The notes beneath the pieces are model-generated. The model did no database searches and had not been told where the DNA came from. It worked only from the letters and a program-made list of their open reading frames with translations. 64,000 bases of DNA from Sclerurus mexicanus. Lineage: Eukaryota > Chordata > Aves > Passeriformes > Furnariidae. Of this stretch, positions 40,101-50,590 are shown piece after piece. The stretch lies in the NCBI GenBank assembly GCA_013396755.1, contig VWZF01004872.1:62001-126000 (forward strand). Reading direction: 5' to 3'. Position numbers and translations under genes: made by a program. Every line of letters begins with the position of its first letter. The stretch's first letter is position 1.

Positions 40101-42176
40101 TTGAAATGTGATATGAGTGAGAACTGTGTTGATCGCTTTCTTGTACCTGAGATGATCCCCAATGAATTCTGCAGAATTGTGGTCAGTCAGTCAGTGAGTG
40201 AGTGTAGACACAGCATTTCAGTGAGCCTCAAAAAGCAAGTATTATAGCCCAGGAAAAGCACGCTTGTGGTATTGACATTCTTATGCTTCTAGATTGAGAA
40301 CCAAAAATGACAGGAAGATCTCCTGGGAGTTCCTTGGTGTACAACGTTTCACTCACGTTAAAATTACCAGAGAGAAAGAATGGCCACTGAAATAACTTTG
40401 CAGATCTGGACCCCAGTGCCTTTTCATCAATGCTGTTTGAAACAGATGGAAAGGGGTGGAAAAGGTCACAACAAAAAGCAATCTCGGATGGTTTAAATGA
40501 GCAGTGCTAAACTAATGTCAATTCACTTACACTGAAAGAAAATCTGATCTTTTGAACATGAACTGAGTCTTTCGCTACACAGAGTAATAAAAAACCCACT
40601 GAGTTAGGTTTAGGAAAAAAACGCCAAATACCTTGTTTTCATGTAGCACATACTTTTCATTATGAGAAAACAAGTCTTACAGTATTCGTTGCAGTCATTA
40701 ACTGTTTATAAAAAAAAATATTATATAATTAGACCACTAAAAACCTGTCCTTTTTGAGAAGTATGCTTCTGTATCAGACGCTTTGACATTTAAAAATATT
40801 TCTCATAGAAACATTTAAAAGTGTATATTTTTTAAATATGTGGAAAGCTTCAAAAACCTGGTGAAATAGTAAGCTATTATTTATCACTCAATCAACAAGT
40901 TAAGAAAAAACTAGAAATTATATTGAATCAGAAAGAAGTCAATATATGTGTGAAAGGAAAAAAAACCAACAACAACCATCATGTAATCCTATTCCATTCT
41001 TTCCCTTTTTCCCTACAAAAATAACAGCCTCAATTCTACCACACAATCAAAAGTATATTTTATGTTTTTTGAAATATAATTAATTTAAATAATCAGTTTT
41101 TAGCCTCCAGTTAGCACCTAAAACCTATTTCAATGAGGATCCTAGAATTAAATTGTAAATGAGTGGTTGAACAGTCCTCAGCATTTGTCTGGGAAAGGGT
41201 GATCTTCAGTAATTACTTTTTTATTCCCTACAAGACCATACATGTAGAAGTCCTGGTCCAGAGGGAATGCAGTATTCTGCAGATTTTACCAATTTTAAAA
41301 TTAGTTAAGTTATAATAGATATTCAGCAAGCATGTTGTAGAAGTGAGATTTGCACTGCAAATTGTTTTGTGAATTGATTTCTTTTTGTCATGACAGTTTC
41401 ATAAACAATGATGTATTAATATCAAAGAAATTTTTTGTCCACCAACCCTTACAGTAACATTGCCTTGATTTTGTGGGGAAGTTGTAGATATTCTCACAGA
41501 GAGGACGGAACTTGATTTAAAAGCTACTAAATCCAACAAGGCTATTAACAGAGCTCACAGTTGGGGTTACGCCAGCAACTAAATGCATTAAGGTAAGGAC
41601 ATTATGATTTTGAGATATCAGATCTGTGTATAGATACATACATATTTATATATATAATAATGCTAAACAACCAAGTAAATAAGACAGTTCTTAGACTGTC
41701 TGAGGCATTCATTTGGCAGTCACATATCCCAGCTAGCTAGATCCATACATGTTTTGAAAAAGACTGAGTTCTTCACCTTCATTGGATTAACTGTCCCTTT
41801 AACGCAGGAAGAAATTCAGTCCTATCTTAACAAGAAATATGAGTTAAAACTCAGCTTCCAAATTAAGTATACATCAGGCTGATAGATGTAATCTCAGATA
41901 ACTCCCACAAGAATTGCAGTTTTCTGACATAAGTAACTCTAAGTTTATGTCAGTAAATGTGAGAACTGTCGTGAAAAAAATATTATGGCTCATCTCTAAC
42001 ATTTATGTGGTTGACTATCACTTGTATTCAGCTGTTACTCTATATCTAAAATATATATCAGCTTTGAATAGGTGAGTGAAACTTCAGTCATAGTCACATA
42101 AAAGAAAAAGAAGTTATTTATGTTCCTCTTGAAATCTGCTCTTAAGGTGAGGATATTTTTTCTTTTTGTCTTGCAG
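37109..42176. other. Unique noncoding sequence
   Basis: It has a G/T-rich tract at 37,868-37,965, a 14-bp perfect palindrome at 40,165-40,178 and a CAGT/GAGT short-repeat run at 40,182-40,206. Open frames at 38.3-39.0 kb (61-77 codons, plus strand) have no motif. No recognised transposon. Confidence 0.5.
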
Positions 42177-42334
42177 GTTCAGGCACAACTCTCTCAGCTT
42201 CGCTAATTAATCTTGCCCCAGCTGCTGACTCCACAGGTGATGAGATTGTCCACTTGTCACCTAGGAAATACAGCTTCTGTAATAGAGAAAGGTTTCCATC
42301 TGTGAGAGTCTTAAAACCTCTATTAAAGTTTTAG
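42177..42334 (+). other. Weak candidate terminal exon
   Basis: A strong acceptor ('tattttttctttttgtcttgcag', ending 42,176) is followed by one frame open for 51 codons to a TAG at 42,332-42,334. The frame enters after two bases of a split codon and begins SGTTLSASLINLAPAADST, which has a normal amino-acid mix. A possible donor (cacag|gtgatg) at 42,236/42,237 would instead make a 60-nt exon; it is only a fair match to consensus. The other two frames close within 11 codons. I recognise no homologue, and such pairs arise by chance in 64 kb. Confidence 0.2.
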
Positions 42335-44099
42335 GAAAGATCTGAAGACCTTGCCCATGTAATTGAAAAATATCGGAACTCTGGAGTTCTGAAGTATGAG
42401 CTACCAAAACTTGTTTGTTTTTTGGTTTTGTTTCTGGTTTAGGTTTTTTTTTTCTTTTAAATCCCATTCCCATTTCAAACCAAAATAGTAACAGCTGCTT
42501 TATAAATATTTTTTTTTTGCCATGTGCCATGCAACCATCTACCTACAACATCTGAGCTTTCAGTTAACAAGCTTCCTAGGGGAAAAAAAAATCATTCTCT
42601 TGTTAACTAATTAAAATGGCTGCATTACTAGATATTTGTTATTTTTCCTATAACAACAACGAGAAATGCTCTCCTCAGTAGCATTCTCTAAGAATTATTT
42701 AAATTCTACAGTTATTTGGAAAGGAGAGAGTACACGAGGATTCACACTCAGCCAGATGAGTGGTGATGGAGCTAAAATAAACCTTTGACATTTTGCCAGT
42801 ATTGATAGGATGTTTTCACTTATCTTTCACCTACACTGTTCATTAGAAATTGATTTCCAGCAAAGCAGACTGAGAGAAAGCAGACTGAATTGCCCACAGT
42901 CAGAGTGAGCAGTATTGCTGGGGTTTATTATAAGCAGACTGTAAGCTCAGCATGTTTATTCCATCAGCTGCTCTCTTTGATCAGGGACAGTAGCACCATC
43001 TGACTGAACCTCTGAAGACCTGTCAGTGACAGGGCTGCTGCTGGGTGGTAACTGCAACACTGCAACACTGACCATAGCTGCAACCCTCGAACAGGGGCTA
43101 CTTCCTCCCAGTTCTAGCTGTCCCTGCTACTGTTTCCCATGTCATTTCCCAACTTCACTCTAAATTTCTGTCCTCCCTTTTGTTTCTGCCACCCTGGGAC
43201 AAGGGGCTGAGAGTTCTGCAATATCACTAGTGACTCCCTGACTTTGCCTTTCTGCTTCAGCCCTGTTTGGCAATTTGTTTTTGCTAGCTGGACTCCAGTG
43301 TGAACACGCAGAGCCAAACAAGGAGGAAATGGGAACAGTTATTCTCAGTTAGATTTGGAGCTCTGGGATTTTGAAAGCAGTGTTTTTGAGGACAATGAGG
43401 ATAATTTGAGGATAATTGTGGAAAGTTAGTTGGAACCAGAGGAAAAGGTCCAAGATAGTCAAGGGCAGCTCTATACTGATCTAAACAGTCTACAGTTGCA
43501 GTGTAGGATACTTCATATTTGCTTCAGTGTCTATGAAAACAGCATGCTGCTGCCTATGCTAATAGATTCAACAGGGTATGGGCTGCTCTTGTGCCCTGAA
43601 AAAAGGACAGAGCACAGCTATGCTTCCACAGCTGAGCTCTTTACCCTTTCCTGTCATAACCCCAAGGAGAAGATAGCCTTCTATATTCAGCCAGCTGGGA
43701 GAAATGCCTGGGACAGACTTGTGCCCCAGACAATTCCTTGGCATGACCAAAATTATGTCGGGGCTCATACCTGTTAAAAACAGATTCATCAGTCACATAT
43801 CAAGACCTGAGCACATGTCCCCTCCCTATTTAGTATATTAACATGTGTGTAGTCAGTAATTCAGGCACAGGATCCTGGACACAGTGATGTTGGGGCAAGA
43901 ATTGATACTATCTTGGAATACTAAAGGTGGAAATATTCGAAAATTTGTTTGTTCTGTTCCTATGCCACAGGACAGACTCTATACCTGTATTTGGCAAATT
44001 TGCTCTCAGAAACAGGACCTTGTCATCACCCCTAAAAGGTATAGAAAGTATAATCTCAAGCTTTCCTTCCATATCACAATTTATAAACTATTCTTGTTG
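42335..44099. other. Unique noncoding sequence, less AT-rich
   Basis: About 42.85-43.3 kb is noticeably richer in G and C than its surroundings, with 'agcagactg' three times between 42,862 and 42,942 and 'tgcaacac' twice near 43,055. A plus-strand 115-codon frame (43,430-43,777) has no motif and is shadowed on the other strand. I cannot assign the region. Confidence 0.45.
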
Positions 44100-44490
44100 C
44101 CTTCCTTGTTTTAACTGGTATATGTCCTTCTCAAGTTGCAGCACCCAAAATTGTCTGCAGCGTTCCAGCTGAAGTCTTACCAAGTCTGAGTAGAGAATTT
44201 TTACTACTGTGGCTTCTATATGCTACCTTCCTATTTTGCATTCAAGTAGATTTCTTGTCTTTCTCACAGATATAGCAATATTGATCCCTATTTATTTTCC
44301 TATTCAGCTCCTTAGATCTCTTTCTGAAGAGCTGATACCCCAACTAATTAATTCCTGACCTGCTTTTAGCCTGACATCTTTCTAGGTGAGAGGTCTCCCT
44401 CTTGTCCATATTGAGCAATATATGATTTTTTTTTTCCAAAGCAAGTTATCAAGATAATTTTGAATTCTAATCTTTTTTTCCATGAAGTTC
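44100..44490 (-). mobile_element. Ancient CR1-type LINE fragment
   Basis: The plus strand carries the reverse complement of older CR1 3' segments: 'cttctcaagttgcagcaccc', 'aaaattgtctgcagcgttcc', 'agctgaagtcttaccaagtc', then 'cattcaagtagatttcttgt', 'gagctgataccccaact', 'acatctttctaggtgagagg' and 'aagcaagttatcaagataat'. The order is that of a CR1 read backwards. Strong divergence marks it as much older than the copies at 8.5, 30.6 and 53.1 kb. Confidence 0.6.
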
Positions 44491-45340
44491 TTAAAAATGT
44501 ACCCAAAAAGCAGTTATAAATGGATCATTGTTAAAACGAAAAGAGATACTGAGTATGAAACTACATGAAAGGCTGGATCTGGTAAATGTTTACCATACTT
44601 AATATACATATTAAAAAAACAAGTAATAGAAGCAACACTTTTGAGATGATCTTACCTTTATATTCATACAGAACACATTCCCTTATTTACTTACAATAAC
44701 ATCACGTGCAGATCTGCCCATGAGCCCTCATGCTCTGCTTTCAGTTGAAAATAGATCAGTTCAACGTGGTTTGTGCACTAATGCATATTGGCTTTTAACC
44801 ATGCCCTTATTTTTCTTTTCAGTGTTTCAAAATGGTCAATTCGATTATTTATTACAGAACTTTTATGGGGAATTAAAATCAAACTTATTTGTATGCATAA
44901 TTCCCTGGCTTCTCCTTTGCTTACCCTGTTTTGCTTGTGGGCAAAATGATACAGATAAACCATTGTGTTTTCTACTTCAGAATAAGACTGATCAGTGAAA
45001 AAGCTCATCAAGCATAAGAATTAACTTAAATTTAATGAAAATGTAACAGGTGAACCATCTAACCCTGTTCAGCTTTAAACACAGGCAACTGGAGTAAAAA
45101 TAAGCAAGAATGGAGGATTTTTCTCTGTCTTGAACAAGTTCACAAATATGGAACAGAAATTGAAATTCTGTGCCTTCTGCATGTGACTGACACAGATGAT
45201 TTTACAAGAGGATGCTGTTATAAAGCAAAATCCAGTTCTATTTGGAAAAAGCAATAATTCTAAACATCCTTATAAAATAACTTAATTCCTGGATTCAAAA
45301 TGAAAATTAGGAAATAACATGAAATTAACAGTGAAAAGAT
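44491..45340. other. Unique noncoding sequence
   Basis: Open frames at 44,720-45,011 on both strands shadow each other. No repeat or exon is recognised. Confidence 0.5.
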
Positions 45341-45478
45341 TCTCAGAGTCACAGAATATTCTGAGCTGGAAGGGACCCACAAGGATCATCGAGTCCAGCC
45401 CTTAAGTGAATGGCCTGTGCTGGGATCAAACCCGTGACTTTGACGTTATTAGCACCATGCTCTAACCAACTGAGCTAA
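45341..45478 (-). mobile_element. tRNA-Ile-derived SINE with CR1 3' tail (TguSINE1-like)
   Basis: The minus strand opens with a tRNA-Ile(AAT)-like body (45,478 to 45,411): TTAGCTCAGTTGG (perfect A box), 'gctaataac' as an anticodon loop reading AAT, and GGTTTGATCC, a B box with one C-to-T change. It lacks the first bases of the acceptor stem. After a linker comes a CR1-type tail (45,387 to 45,350), nearly identical to the end of the CR1 at 53,224-53,263. This tRNA-plus-CR1-tail design is that of songbird CR1-mobilised SINEs. It is not a working tRNA gene: no acceptor stem, decayed B box. Confidence 0.9.
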
Positions 45479-48379
45479 AGATGCAAAAGCAGGAATGAAA
45501 AATTGTGCCAGATTTTCCAGACACAGAAAATAGATTGCAGGCACAGACATTTTGGAAGAATTGACCAAACTGTGTTTGAAGAGCTTCATAAAAACATAAG
45601 TAAGAAAAACCTATAGGAAGAGGTTCTCCTCCTGTTACTCTAGGAGGAGAATTAAATGTGCTACTTAGAAAATAACAGTGTTCTTAATGAAAAGCATAAG
45701 TTGGAGATTCTATGGAGAAAATAGCAATAAACCTGACAGAATAATACTCCATCAGCTTATATAGTGTGCCCAAAGGAACACTGACCAAGCTAACTGAAAT
45801 TAAAGCAGCCATTAAACACTTTTTTCATTATTATGTATTACTCCCGGATAAACAGAGCTCATATCTATAACATCAACTGCAAATTAGAGGTTTAGGGTGA
45901 GTTTTTTGTGTGTATGTATAGGTGTTTTTGTTTCGTTGTGTTTTTTAACTCTGCTGCTGCACTGTATTTATTATGGATTCCAGGAAAGACAGATCTCTGG
46001 GCTAGATGTGTATCAGACCCTTTTCAGTAAAGCAGTTAAGAGGTAGTTGCTGTTTCTGAATTTCTTTGAAAAAAGAAGCAAAACCCCCAAAAGATAATAT
46101 TATTAAACCTGTATTATGATATTTTCATATTTTGTATAAAAGTATCTGACCTACTGAAGAGAGTGATCTATAGTGTAATATGTAGTGACAGACAAACCTC
46201 ACATGGGCAACAAGTTCAGTTCTTCTAGAATATCCTGTGGCTAAATTCATTACAGATGCATTTTTAATTAAAAAACCCAGAATAAATAAAAAAGTATTGT
46301 CTGATAAAAAAACAAGCTAGAAAAGGAAAAGAACAATTCTATATTAAAAAATCAGGTCAACATTTTAAATTAATCAGTATGAAAGACAAACATAGCTGTA
46401 CACAGTAAAGGAATGAGACATGCATAATTTGACCAGATGGTCTTATTTTAGCAGCAGAAAAAATTGGATTCTGCATTTGAGTGTTAGTGCACTCACAGGA
46501 TAGGTAGATGTGGGAGATGTGAATTAGCACAGTAAAAATAGTAAAGGCCTCTTTGTACAAGCAATGATTTAAGCATCATAGACCTTTTCATTCTCCTGCA
46601 CTCCACCCCTGTATCTATTACAGGCTGAAAGGAGAATATAACCTGCATACACTGTCATATTGTAATGAAAAACAGCTTGGGTTGACAGGTGAGAGAAGGC
46701 ATCTTCAGATAAGAACATAAAGATTGGCTTGGCTAGAAACAGACAAGAAGTGGCATAATCCAGTAGCTGGTAGAAACTGTGAGAACACCTAGGAATTTTC
46801 CCTGTCAAAAGTATGAGGAAACATAGTTAGTTGAGCCTGGTAATAACTTATTTTCACAAATAAGAATTCTGAATTATTTTTTTTTTCATTTGCCAAATGA
46901 AAAGCTCATTTTTCTATACTCTTTACCCCCTCCAGGAAATTAAAAGCCTCAAGTGTCATTTGACTATGGACAACATTGACCAATCATCAGGTTTTTTTGC
47001 ACAATAAAATAGATAAGGACTTAATATTTGTTCTACTGAAATAGACGATTAAATAAGGAAAATACAAGAAATAAGAAAAGCAAAAATTTTGAAAAATCTT
47101 GCACTAGGAACTTAGGTTCCTTCCTGGAAACTATGAGGACACAGCACTTCACTTTGCAAATGACTCAGTGCTTATGAAACTTTCTCTTAAGCATTGTACG
47201 TCTCCCTTTTTGCTGCCTTTCCTATCAGCATAAGGAGAAGGAAGGATGAGAGAAAATGGCTAGAAAAATCTGAAGGTTGTTCTTTAGGGATCCAAGGGGG
47301 TCCTTACAAAAGGAAAAGATAAAACATGGAAGCAATCCTGCTCCATCCACTGCTCACTACTCTTGATATTAATTCCTTACTAGCATGAGCAAAGTTGTCT
47401 GCTGGGGCAGAGAAAGTACTAGGTGTTGGGCACTAAGTTGGGCATCTCCTTACCTCAGTCCTCTATTATGTGGATGACAGAAAACAAACAATATTCTCTC
47501 TAGTTCATATGAGATTATAAGATTATGAATTTTTGTGTATGTTACTTCTGCTGAAAAGCATAAACACATTTAGTATGCTCCTTTCAATATTTCCTTGAGG
47601 CTTTTTCAGTTTCACATTTGGTAGTTTATCATTGGAAATGAGAATGGCATATGCTCAGTAATGCCTTAAAATAGCTCTCCATTATTTCAGGCAGAACACT
47701 GACATCAAAATTGTAGTAACACATTAAAACAATTCATTAATTATTGTTTATTTACTGACAACTTATGCTGGAGTACAATTGCTTCCATACTGCTATTCCT
47801 GCAAAATACATAGCAGATCTCTAATCTGCCATTTACATCTTTTCCCCAATTCAAGTAGCACTGTGAATATACAACCAAAATGAGATTACACTGTAGCCAT
47901 TACAAACACCATGTATTTATCCTGTGTGATCACAGCCCTGATTGCAGTGAAGTGGCATCATCTGTGGCTCACACTGGCCCCTTATCTGCTCTCTGTGACT
48001 AAACTTGAGAAGGAGTCAGGCAGGTGTTTTCAAAAATGTTCTGTGCTCACCTGGTTGGCCATGAGCAGAACATGGCAGAAGCCTTCTCTGTTCACCTCTC
48101 AAGATCCCTTTTCCAGACAGCCACCAGAAGTATGAAATGAAGAGGACAGGAGAGTAAGCATGATTAGTTCTTCTTTTTCCTTCTGACCAAAATGACTCCA
48201 ATATTTTCAAGGCTGAGATTCAGTCCTCAATAGTTTCTATTTTGCTCCCATTTAAGAGAGAAGGGATATTGTGGGCTAAACAAAAATTCTGGTATCTACC
48301 TCTTCTTTTCTCCAAATTTCTCTCTTGTTGTTCTGTTGTTTTCCCTTTTTTAAAGAAGTGGTTAATGACTCAAACATTT
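45479..48379. other. Unique noncoding sequence
   Basis: A G/T-rich patch lies at about 45,901-45,950. Short open frames (at most 79 codons) lack motifs. No transposon is recognised. Confidence 0.5.
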
Positions 48380-49200
48380 GAACACTTGCAGTGACCACTA
48401 AGGTGCAGTAAGAGACTGGATTAGTGGCGCTAATGGCTCAATCAGCACTGTGGTTTGCTAACAATGCCTAGAGCGGCCACCTAGGTGCTGAGGGTGTTCA
48501 CACTTGCCACCACAGGCTATGAGCTGGGTGTTGAACAAGATAAGAATAGAGGCAAATCCTGCTAGATAGAGTAGGTTTCTTTGTCCTTGCACAAATGACT
48601 CAGCTGTAATAACTCCCCTCAGAGGAAGCACCAGAACAATTCACACGTAGCCTGAAGATATTCATCTCTACTGATAGGCCAAAATGGATCCACCTGTGCT
48701 GACTTAACAGGCAGCTGTAACATCTTAGAAGGTGTCAAAGACTCCTAAAATGTCAGTGACCCAGTATTACATCATCCAGTGTAGAACTCCCTGCCCCAGG
48801 GGAGGTATCAGGGGCGTTCCAATTTTGCCTAAGTCCAATAAAAGACCACACTTGGGCTTCGCTCACCACTTGGTTTTCTTTCCTCACCACCCAGGGCTTC
48901 TACCACCGCATTGACAGAACTACAGCCATCACTTTGACTAACATAGAAATTGCAACAGCCATGTCTTGTCTCTGGATCCAACAGGTATCTTGAAGAGCCT
49001 CCTGTCACCTGGGGGGTCCATAGCCCTGCTCCATCTGCTAGTATCAAATTCCAGCTATCCACTGTTTCTTGCCAGTGCTAACTCTCCAACCATTCCTGCC
49101 AGGTTTTCCAGGTGTGGGGAACGCCACGCGGGGAACCACGTGGAAGGGTGACATTTTGTCTGTCTTGTGGTTATGTGTAGTTTTCTTTTCCAGGTGAGGG
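48380..49200 (+). mobile_element. Endogenous retrovirus LTR, ERVL-like, 'copy B'
   Basis: It is the same family as the minus-strand LTR at 25.94-26.68 kb: 27 identical bases at 48,594-48,620, then alignable 'gaagca(c/t)cag(a/c)ac', 'ttcacac(g/c)(t/c)agcctga', 'ctgccccaggggaggta' and upstream 'ccac(c)acaggcta(t/c)gagctggg'. An AATAAA lies in 'gtccaataaaagaccacac' at 48,836-48,841. The first 100 and last 250 bases diverge from copy A, so both edges are approximate. The right edge was placed from copy-A length, not from a seen CA end. No retroviral gene is recognised beside it. Confidence 0.65.
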
Positions 49201-49984
49201 AGGCCAGGTGCCATCTCAATTTTGTCCAGTGAGAGGGGCTTGGGATGTTTCTTCTCAGTTGGTTTAACCTACTTTTATCAGTATTGCTGTTAGCATTTCT
49301 TCTTGGTAAAGAGCTACTTTTTTTACTTACATTGGGGCTTACTTGGTCTCTCTTTCTGTATTGGAGAAACCAGGGATATTGAGTCTGAGGGAGGAGGTTT
49401 CTGTCAGAGGTCTCCACCCCTCCAAATTGTCTCAAACTGAGACAAGGGGGAATAATCTACTGCATATTTCACTGATAGCATGTATAGCTTTGTAACACAT
49501 TTCCACTAAAGGTCTCAAAGCATGAAGACAGAAGAGATCTCTGTGGAAACTCCAAGGCTAAGGTTTCTGAAATATGCAGAAGCTCATTTCTGCAACGCAT
49601 TTTTGCTCTTCTCTGTATTAGTCAAGGAATAGGGCCCTTGTCAAACCTGAGAAGGAGCAGAGAGAGTAGAAGAGAGACAAACAGGTAGACAAAAGTGTGC
49701 TGTTGCCACTCATACGGGTTGGAGTATGTTTTCTTGTTAAAATGCTGGAAGTGAGTGGTGGTGCATAGGCAGTGTTAACATCAGGACCAACACCATGTAA
49801 GAAAGGTCTCTCCTGAAAATGTGGAGGATTTAGATTCATATTTTCAAGTTGTACCATAGTGCAATTTTAGGTTTCTGGCAGGGCCTTAGAGTGCTCTGCC
49901 TTGATTTATCTGGATGACTTTACTTGGTGTTCTGCTCAGAAGAGGGACCAGAATGCTTCTGGAACTGGTTGTTCTTTATCTAGG
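49201..49984. other. Unexplained sequence between two LTRs
   Basis: This is about 0.8 kb with more G and C than typical for the window. The minus strand has a Lys/Arg/Ser-rich 126-codon frame (49,055-49,435) that starts here and runs into copy B, plus a 79-codon frame (49,618-49,857). Neither shows a retroviral motif (no Cys-His box, no protease or reverse-transcriptase motif). No primer-binding site is seen next to the LTR at 49,985. It may be old internal retroviral DNA or host DNA. Confidence 0.4.
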
Positions 49985-50590
49985 GGTATTGGCTCTACCT
50001 GAGATTGAGTTCATTTTCTGCACAGCAGCCCTCATAGCGCTCTGCTTTGTGTTGGTAGCTATAGAATTGTTGATAACAGTCCAGTGTTTTGGCTACTGCT
50101 GAGCAGGGCTGGCACAGCATCAGCACTGTCTCTCCTACATTCTACCCACCAGCAGTAGGCAGTCGGTGGACAATATCCTGGGAGGGGACACAATAGGACA
50201 GCTCACCCAAATTGACCAAAGAAAGGTTCCATACCATATGACTTCTGCTCAGATACAAAAGCTAAGGAAAGGAGGAGGAAGGTGGCATTCATTATTTAGA
50301 ACTTTTGCCTTCTGGAGCCATCACTACATATATAGAAGCCCTATTCCCTGGGAAGTAGCCAGACATTGCTTGCTCATGGAAAGAATAAAAATGAAAAAAT
50401 GAAATCTTTGGGTTTTTTCCCCTTTGCTTGTGTGTGTTCAACCTTTCACTTTTGCTTTAGCAAACTGTCTTATCTAAACCTACAAGGTGTCTTCCATCTT
50501 ATTTTCTCTCCCCTGCCCAGCTGAGAAGGGGGAATAATAGAATGGCTTGGTGGGCACCTGGCATTCTGCCAAGGTCAATCAACCATACCA
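49985..50590 (-). mobile_element. ERVK-type (beta-retrovirus-like) LTR, probably solo
   Basis: The minus strand starts TGGTATGGTTGATTGACC at 50,590 and continues with the passerine ERVK LTR order: 'ggcagaatgccaggtgccca', 'ccattctattattccccctt', 'attctttccatgagcaagca', 'atgtctggctacttcccagg', 'cttcctcctcctttccttag', a TATA-like 'ttttgtatc', 'gtcatatggtatgga', 'gtcccctcccaggatattgt', 'gatgctgtgccagccctgct' and 'agcgctatgagggctgctgt', ending 'gagccaatacc' at 49,985. Length is about 606 bases, usual for the family. No 6-bp target duplication was found ('agttat' flanks only the right end) and no PBS follows, so it is a solo or truncated LTR. Confidence 0.93.
50251..50259 (-). promoter_or_regulatory. 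Decayed TATA box of the ERVK LTR
   Basis: On the minus strand 'ttttgtatc' stands where related LTRs have a TATA box, just upstream of 'tgagcagaagtcatatgg'. The T-A-T-A core has become T-G-T-A, which suggests a weakened promoter. Confidence 0.45.

Noticed and set aside
43430..43777. 115-codon plus-strand frame with a Trp/Pro/Asp-rich end.
   Set aside because: No recognised family, shadow frame on the other strand, no splice sites at sensible places.
45411..45478. A tRNA-Ile(AAT) gene.
   Set aside because: It lacks the first acceptor-stem bases, has a changed B box and runs straight into a CR1 tail: it is a SINE.
25942..49200. LTR copies A and B as the two ends of one provirus.
   Set aside because: They are in opposite orientations, 22 kb apart, well diverged, and enclose unrelated repeats without retroviral genes.
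49055..49435. 126-codon basic minus-strand frame as a retroviral gag remnant.
   Set aside because: No Cys-His box, no late-domain motif, and it crosses into the copy B LTR. Kept only as an unexplained observation.
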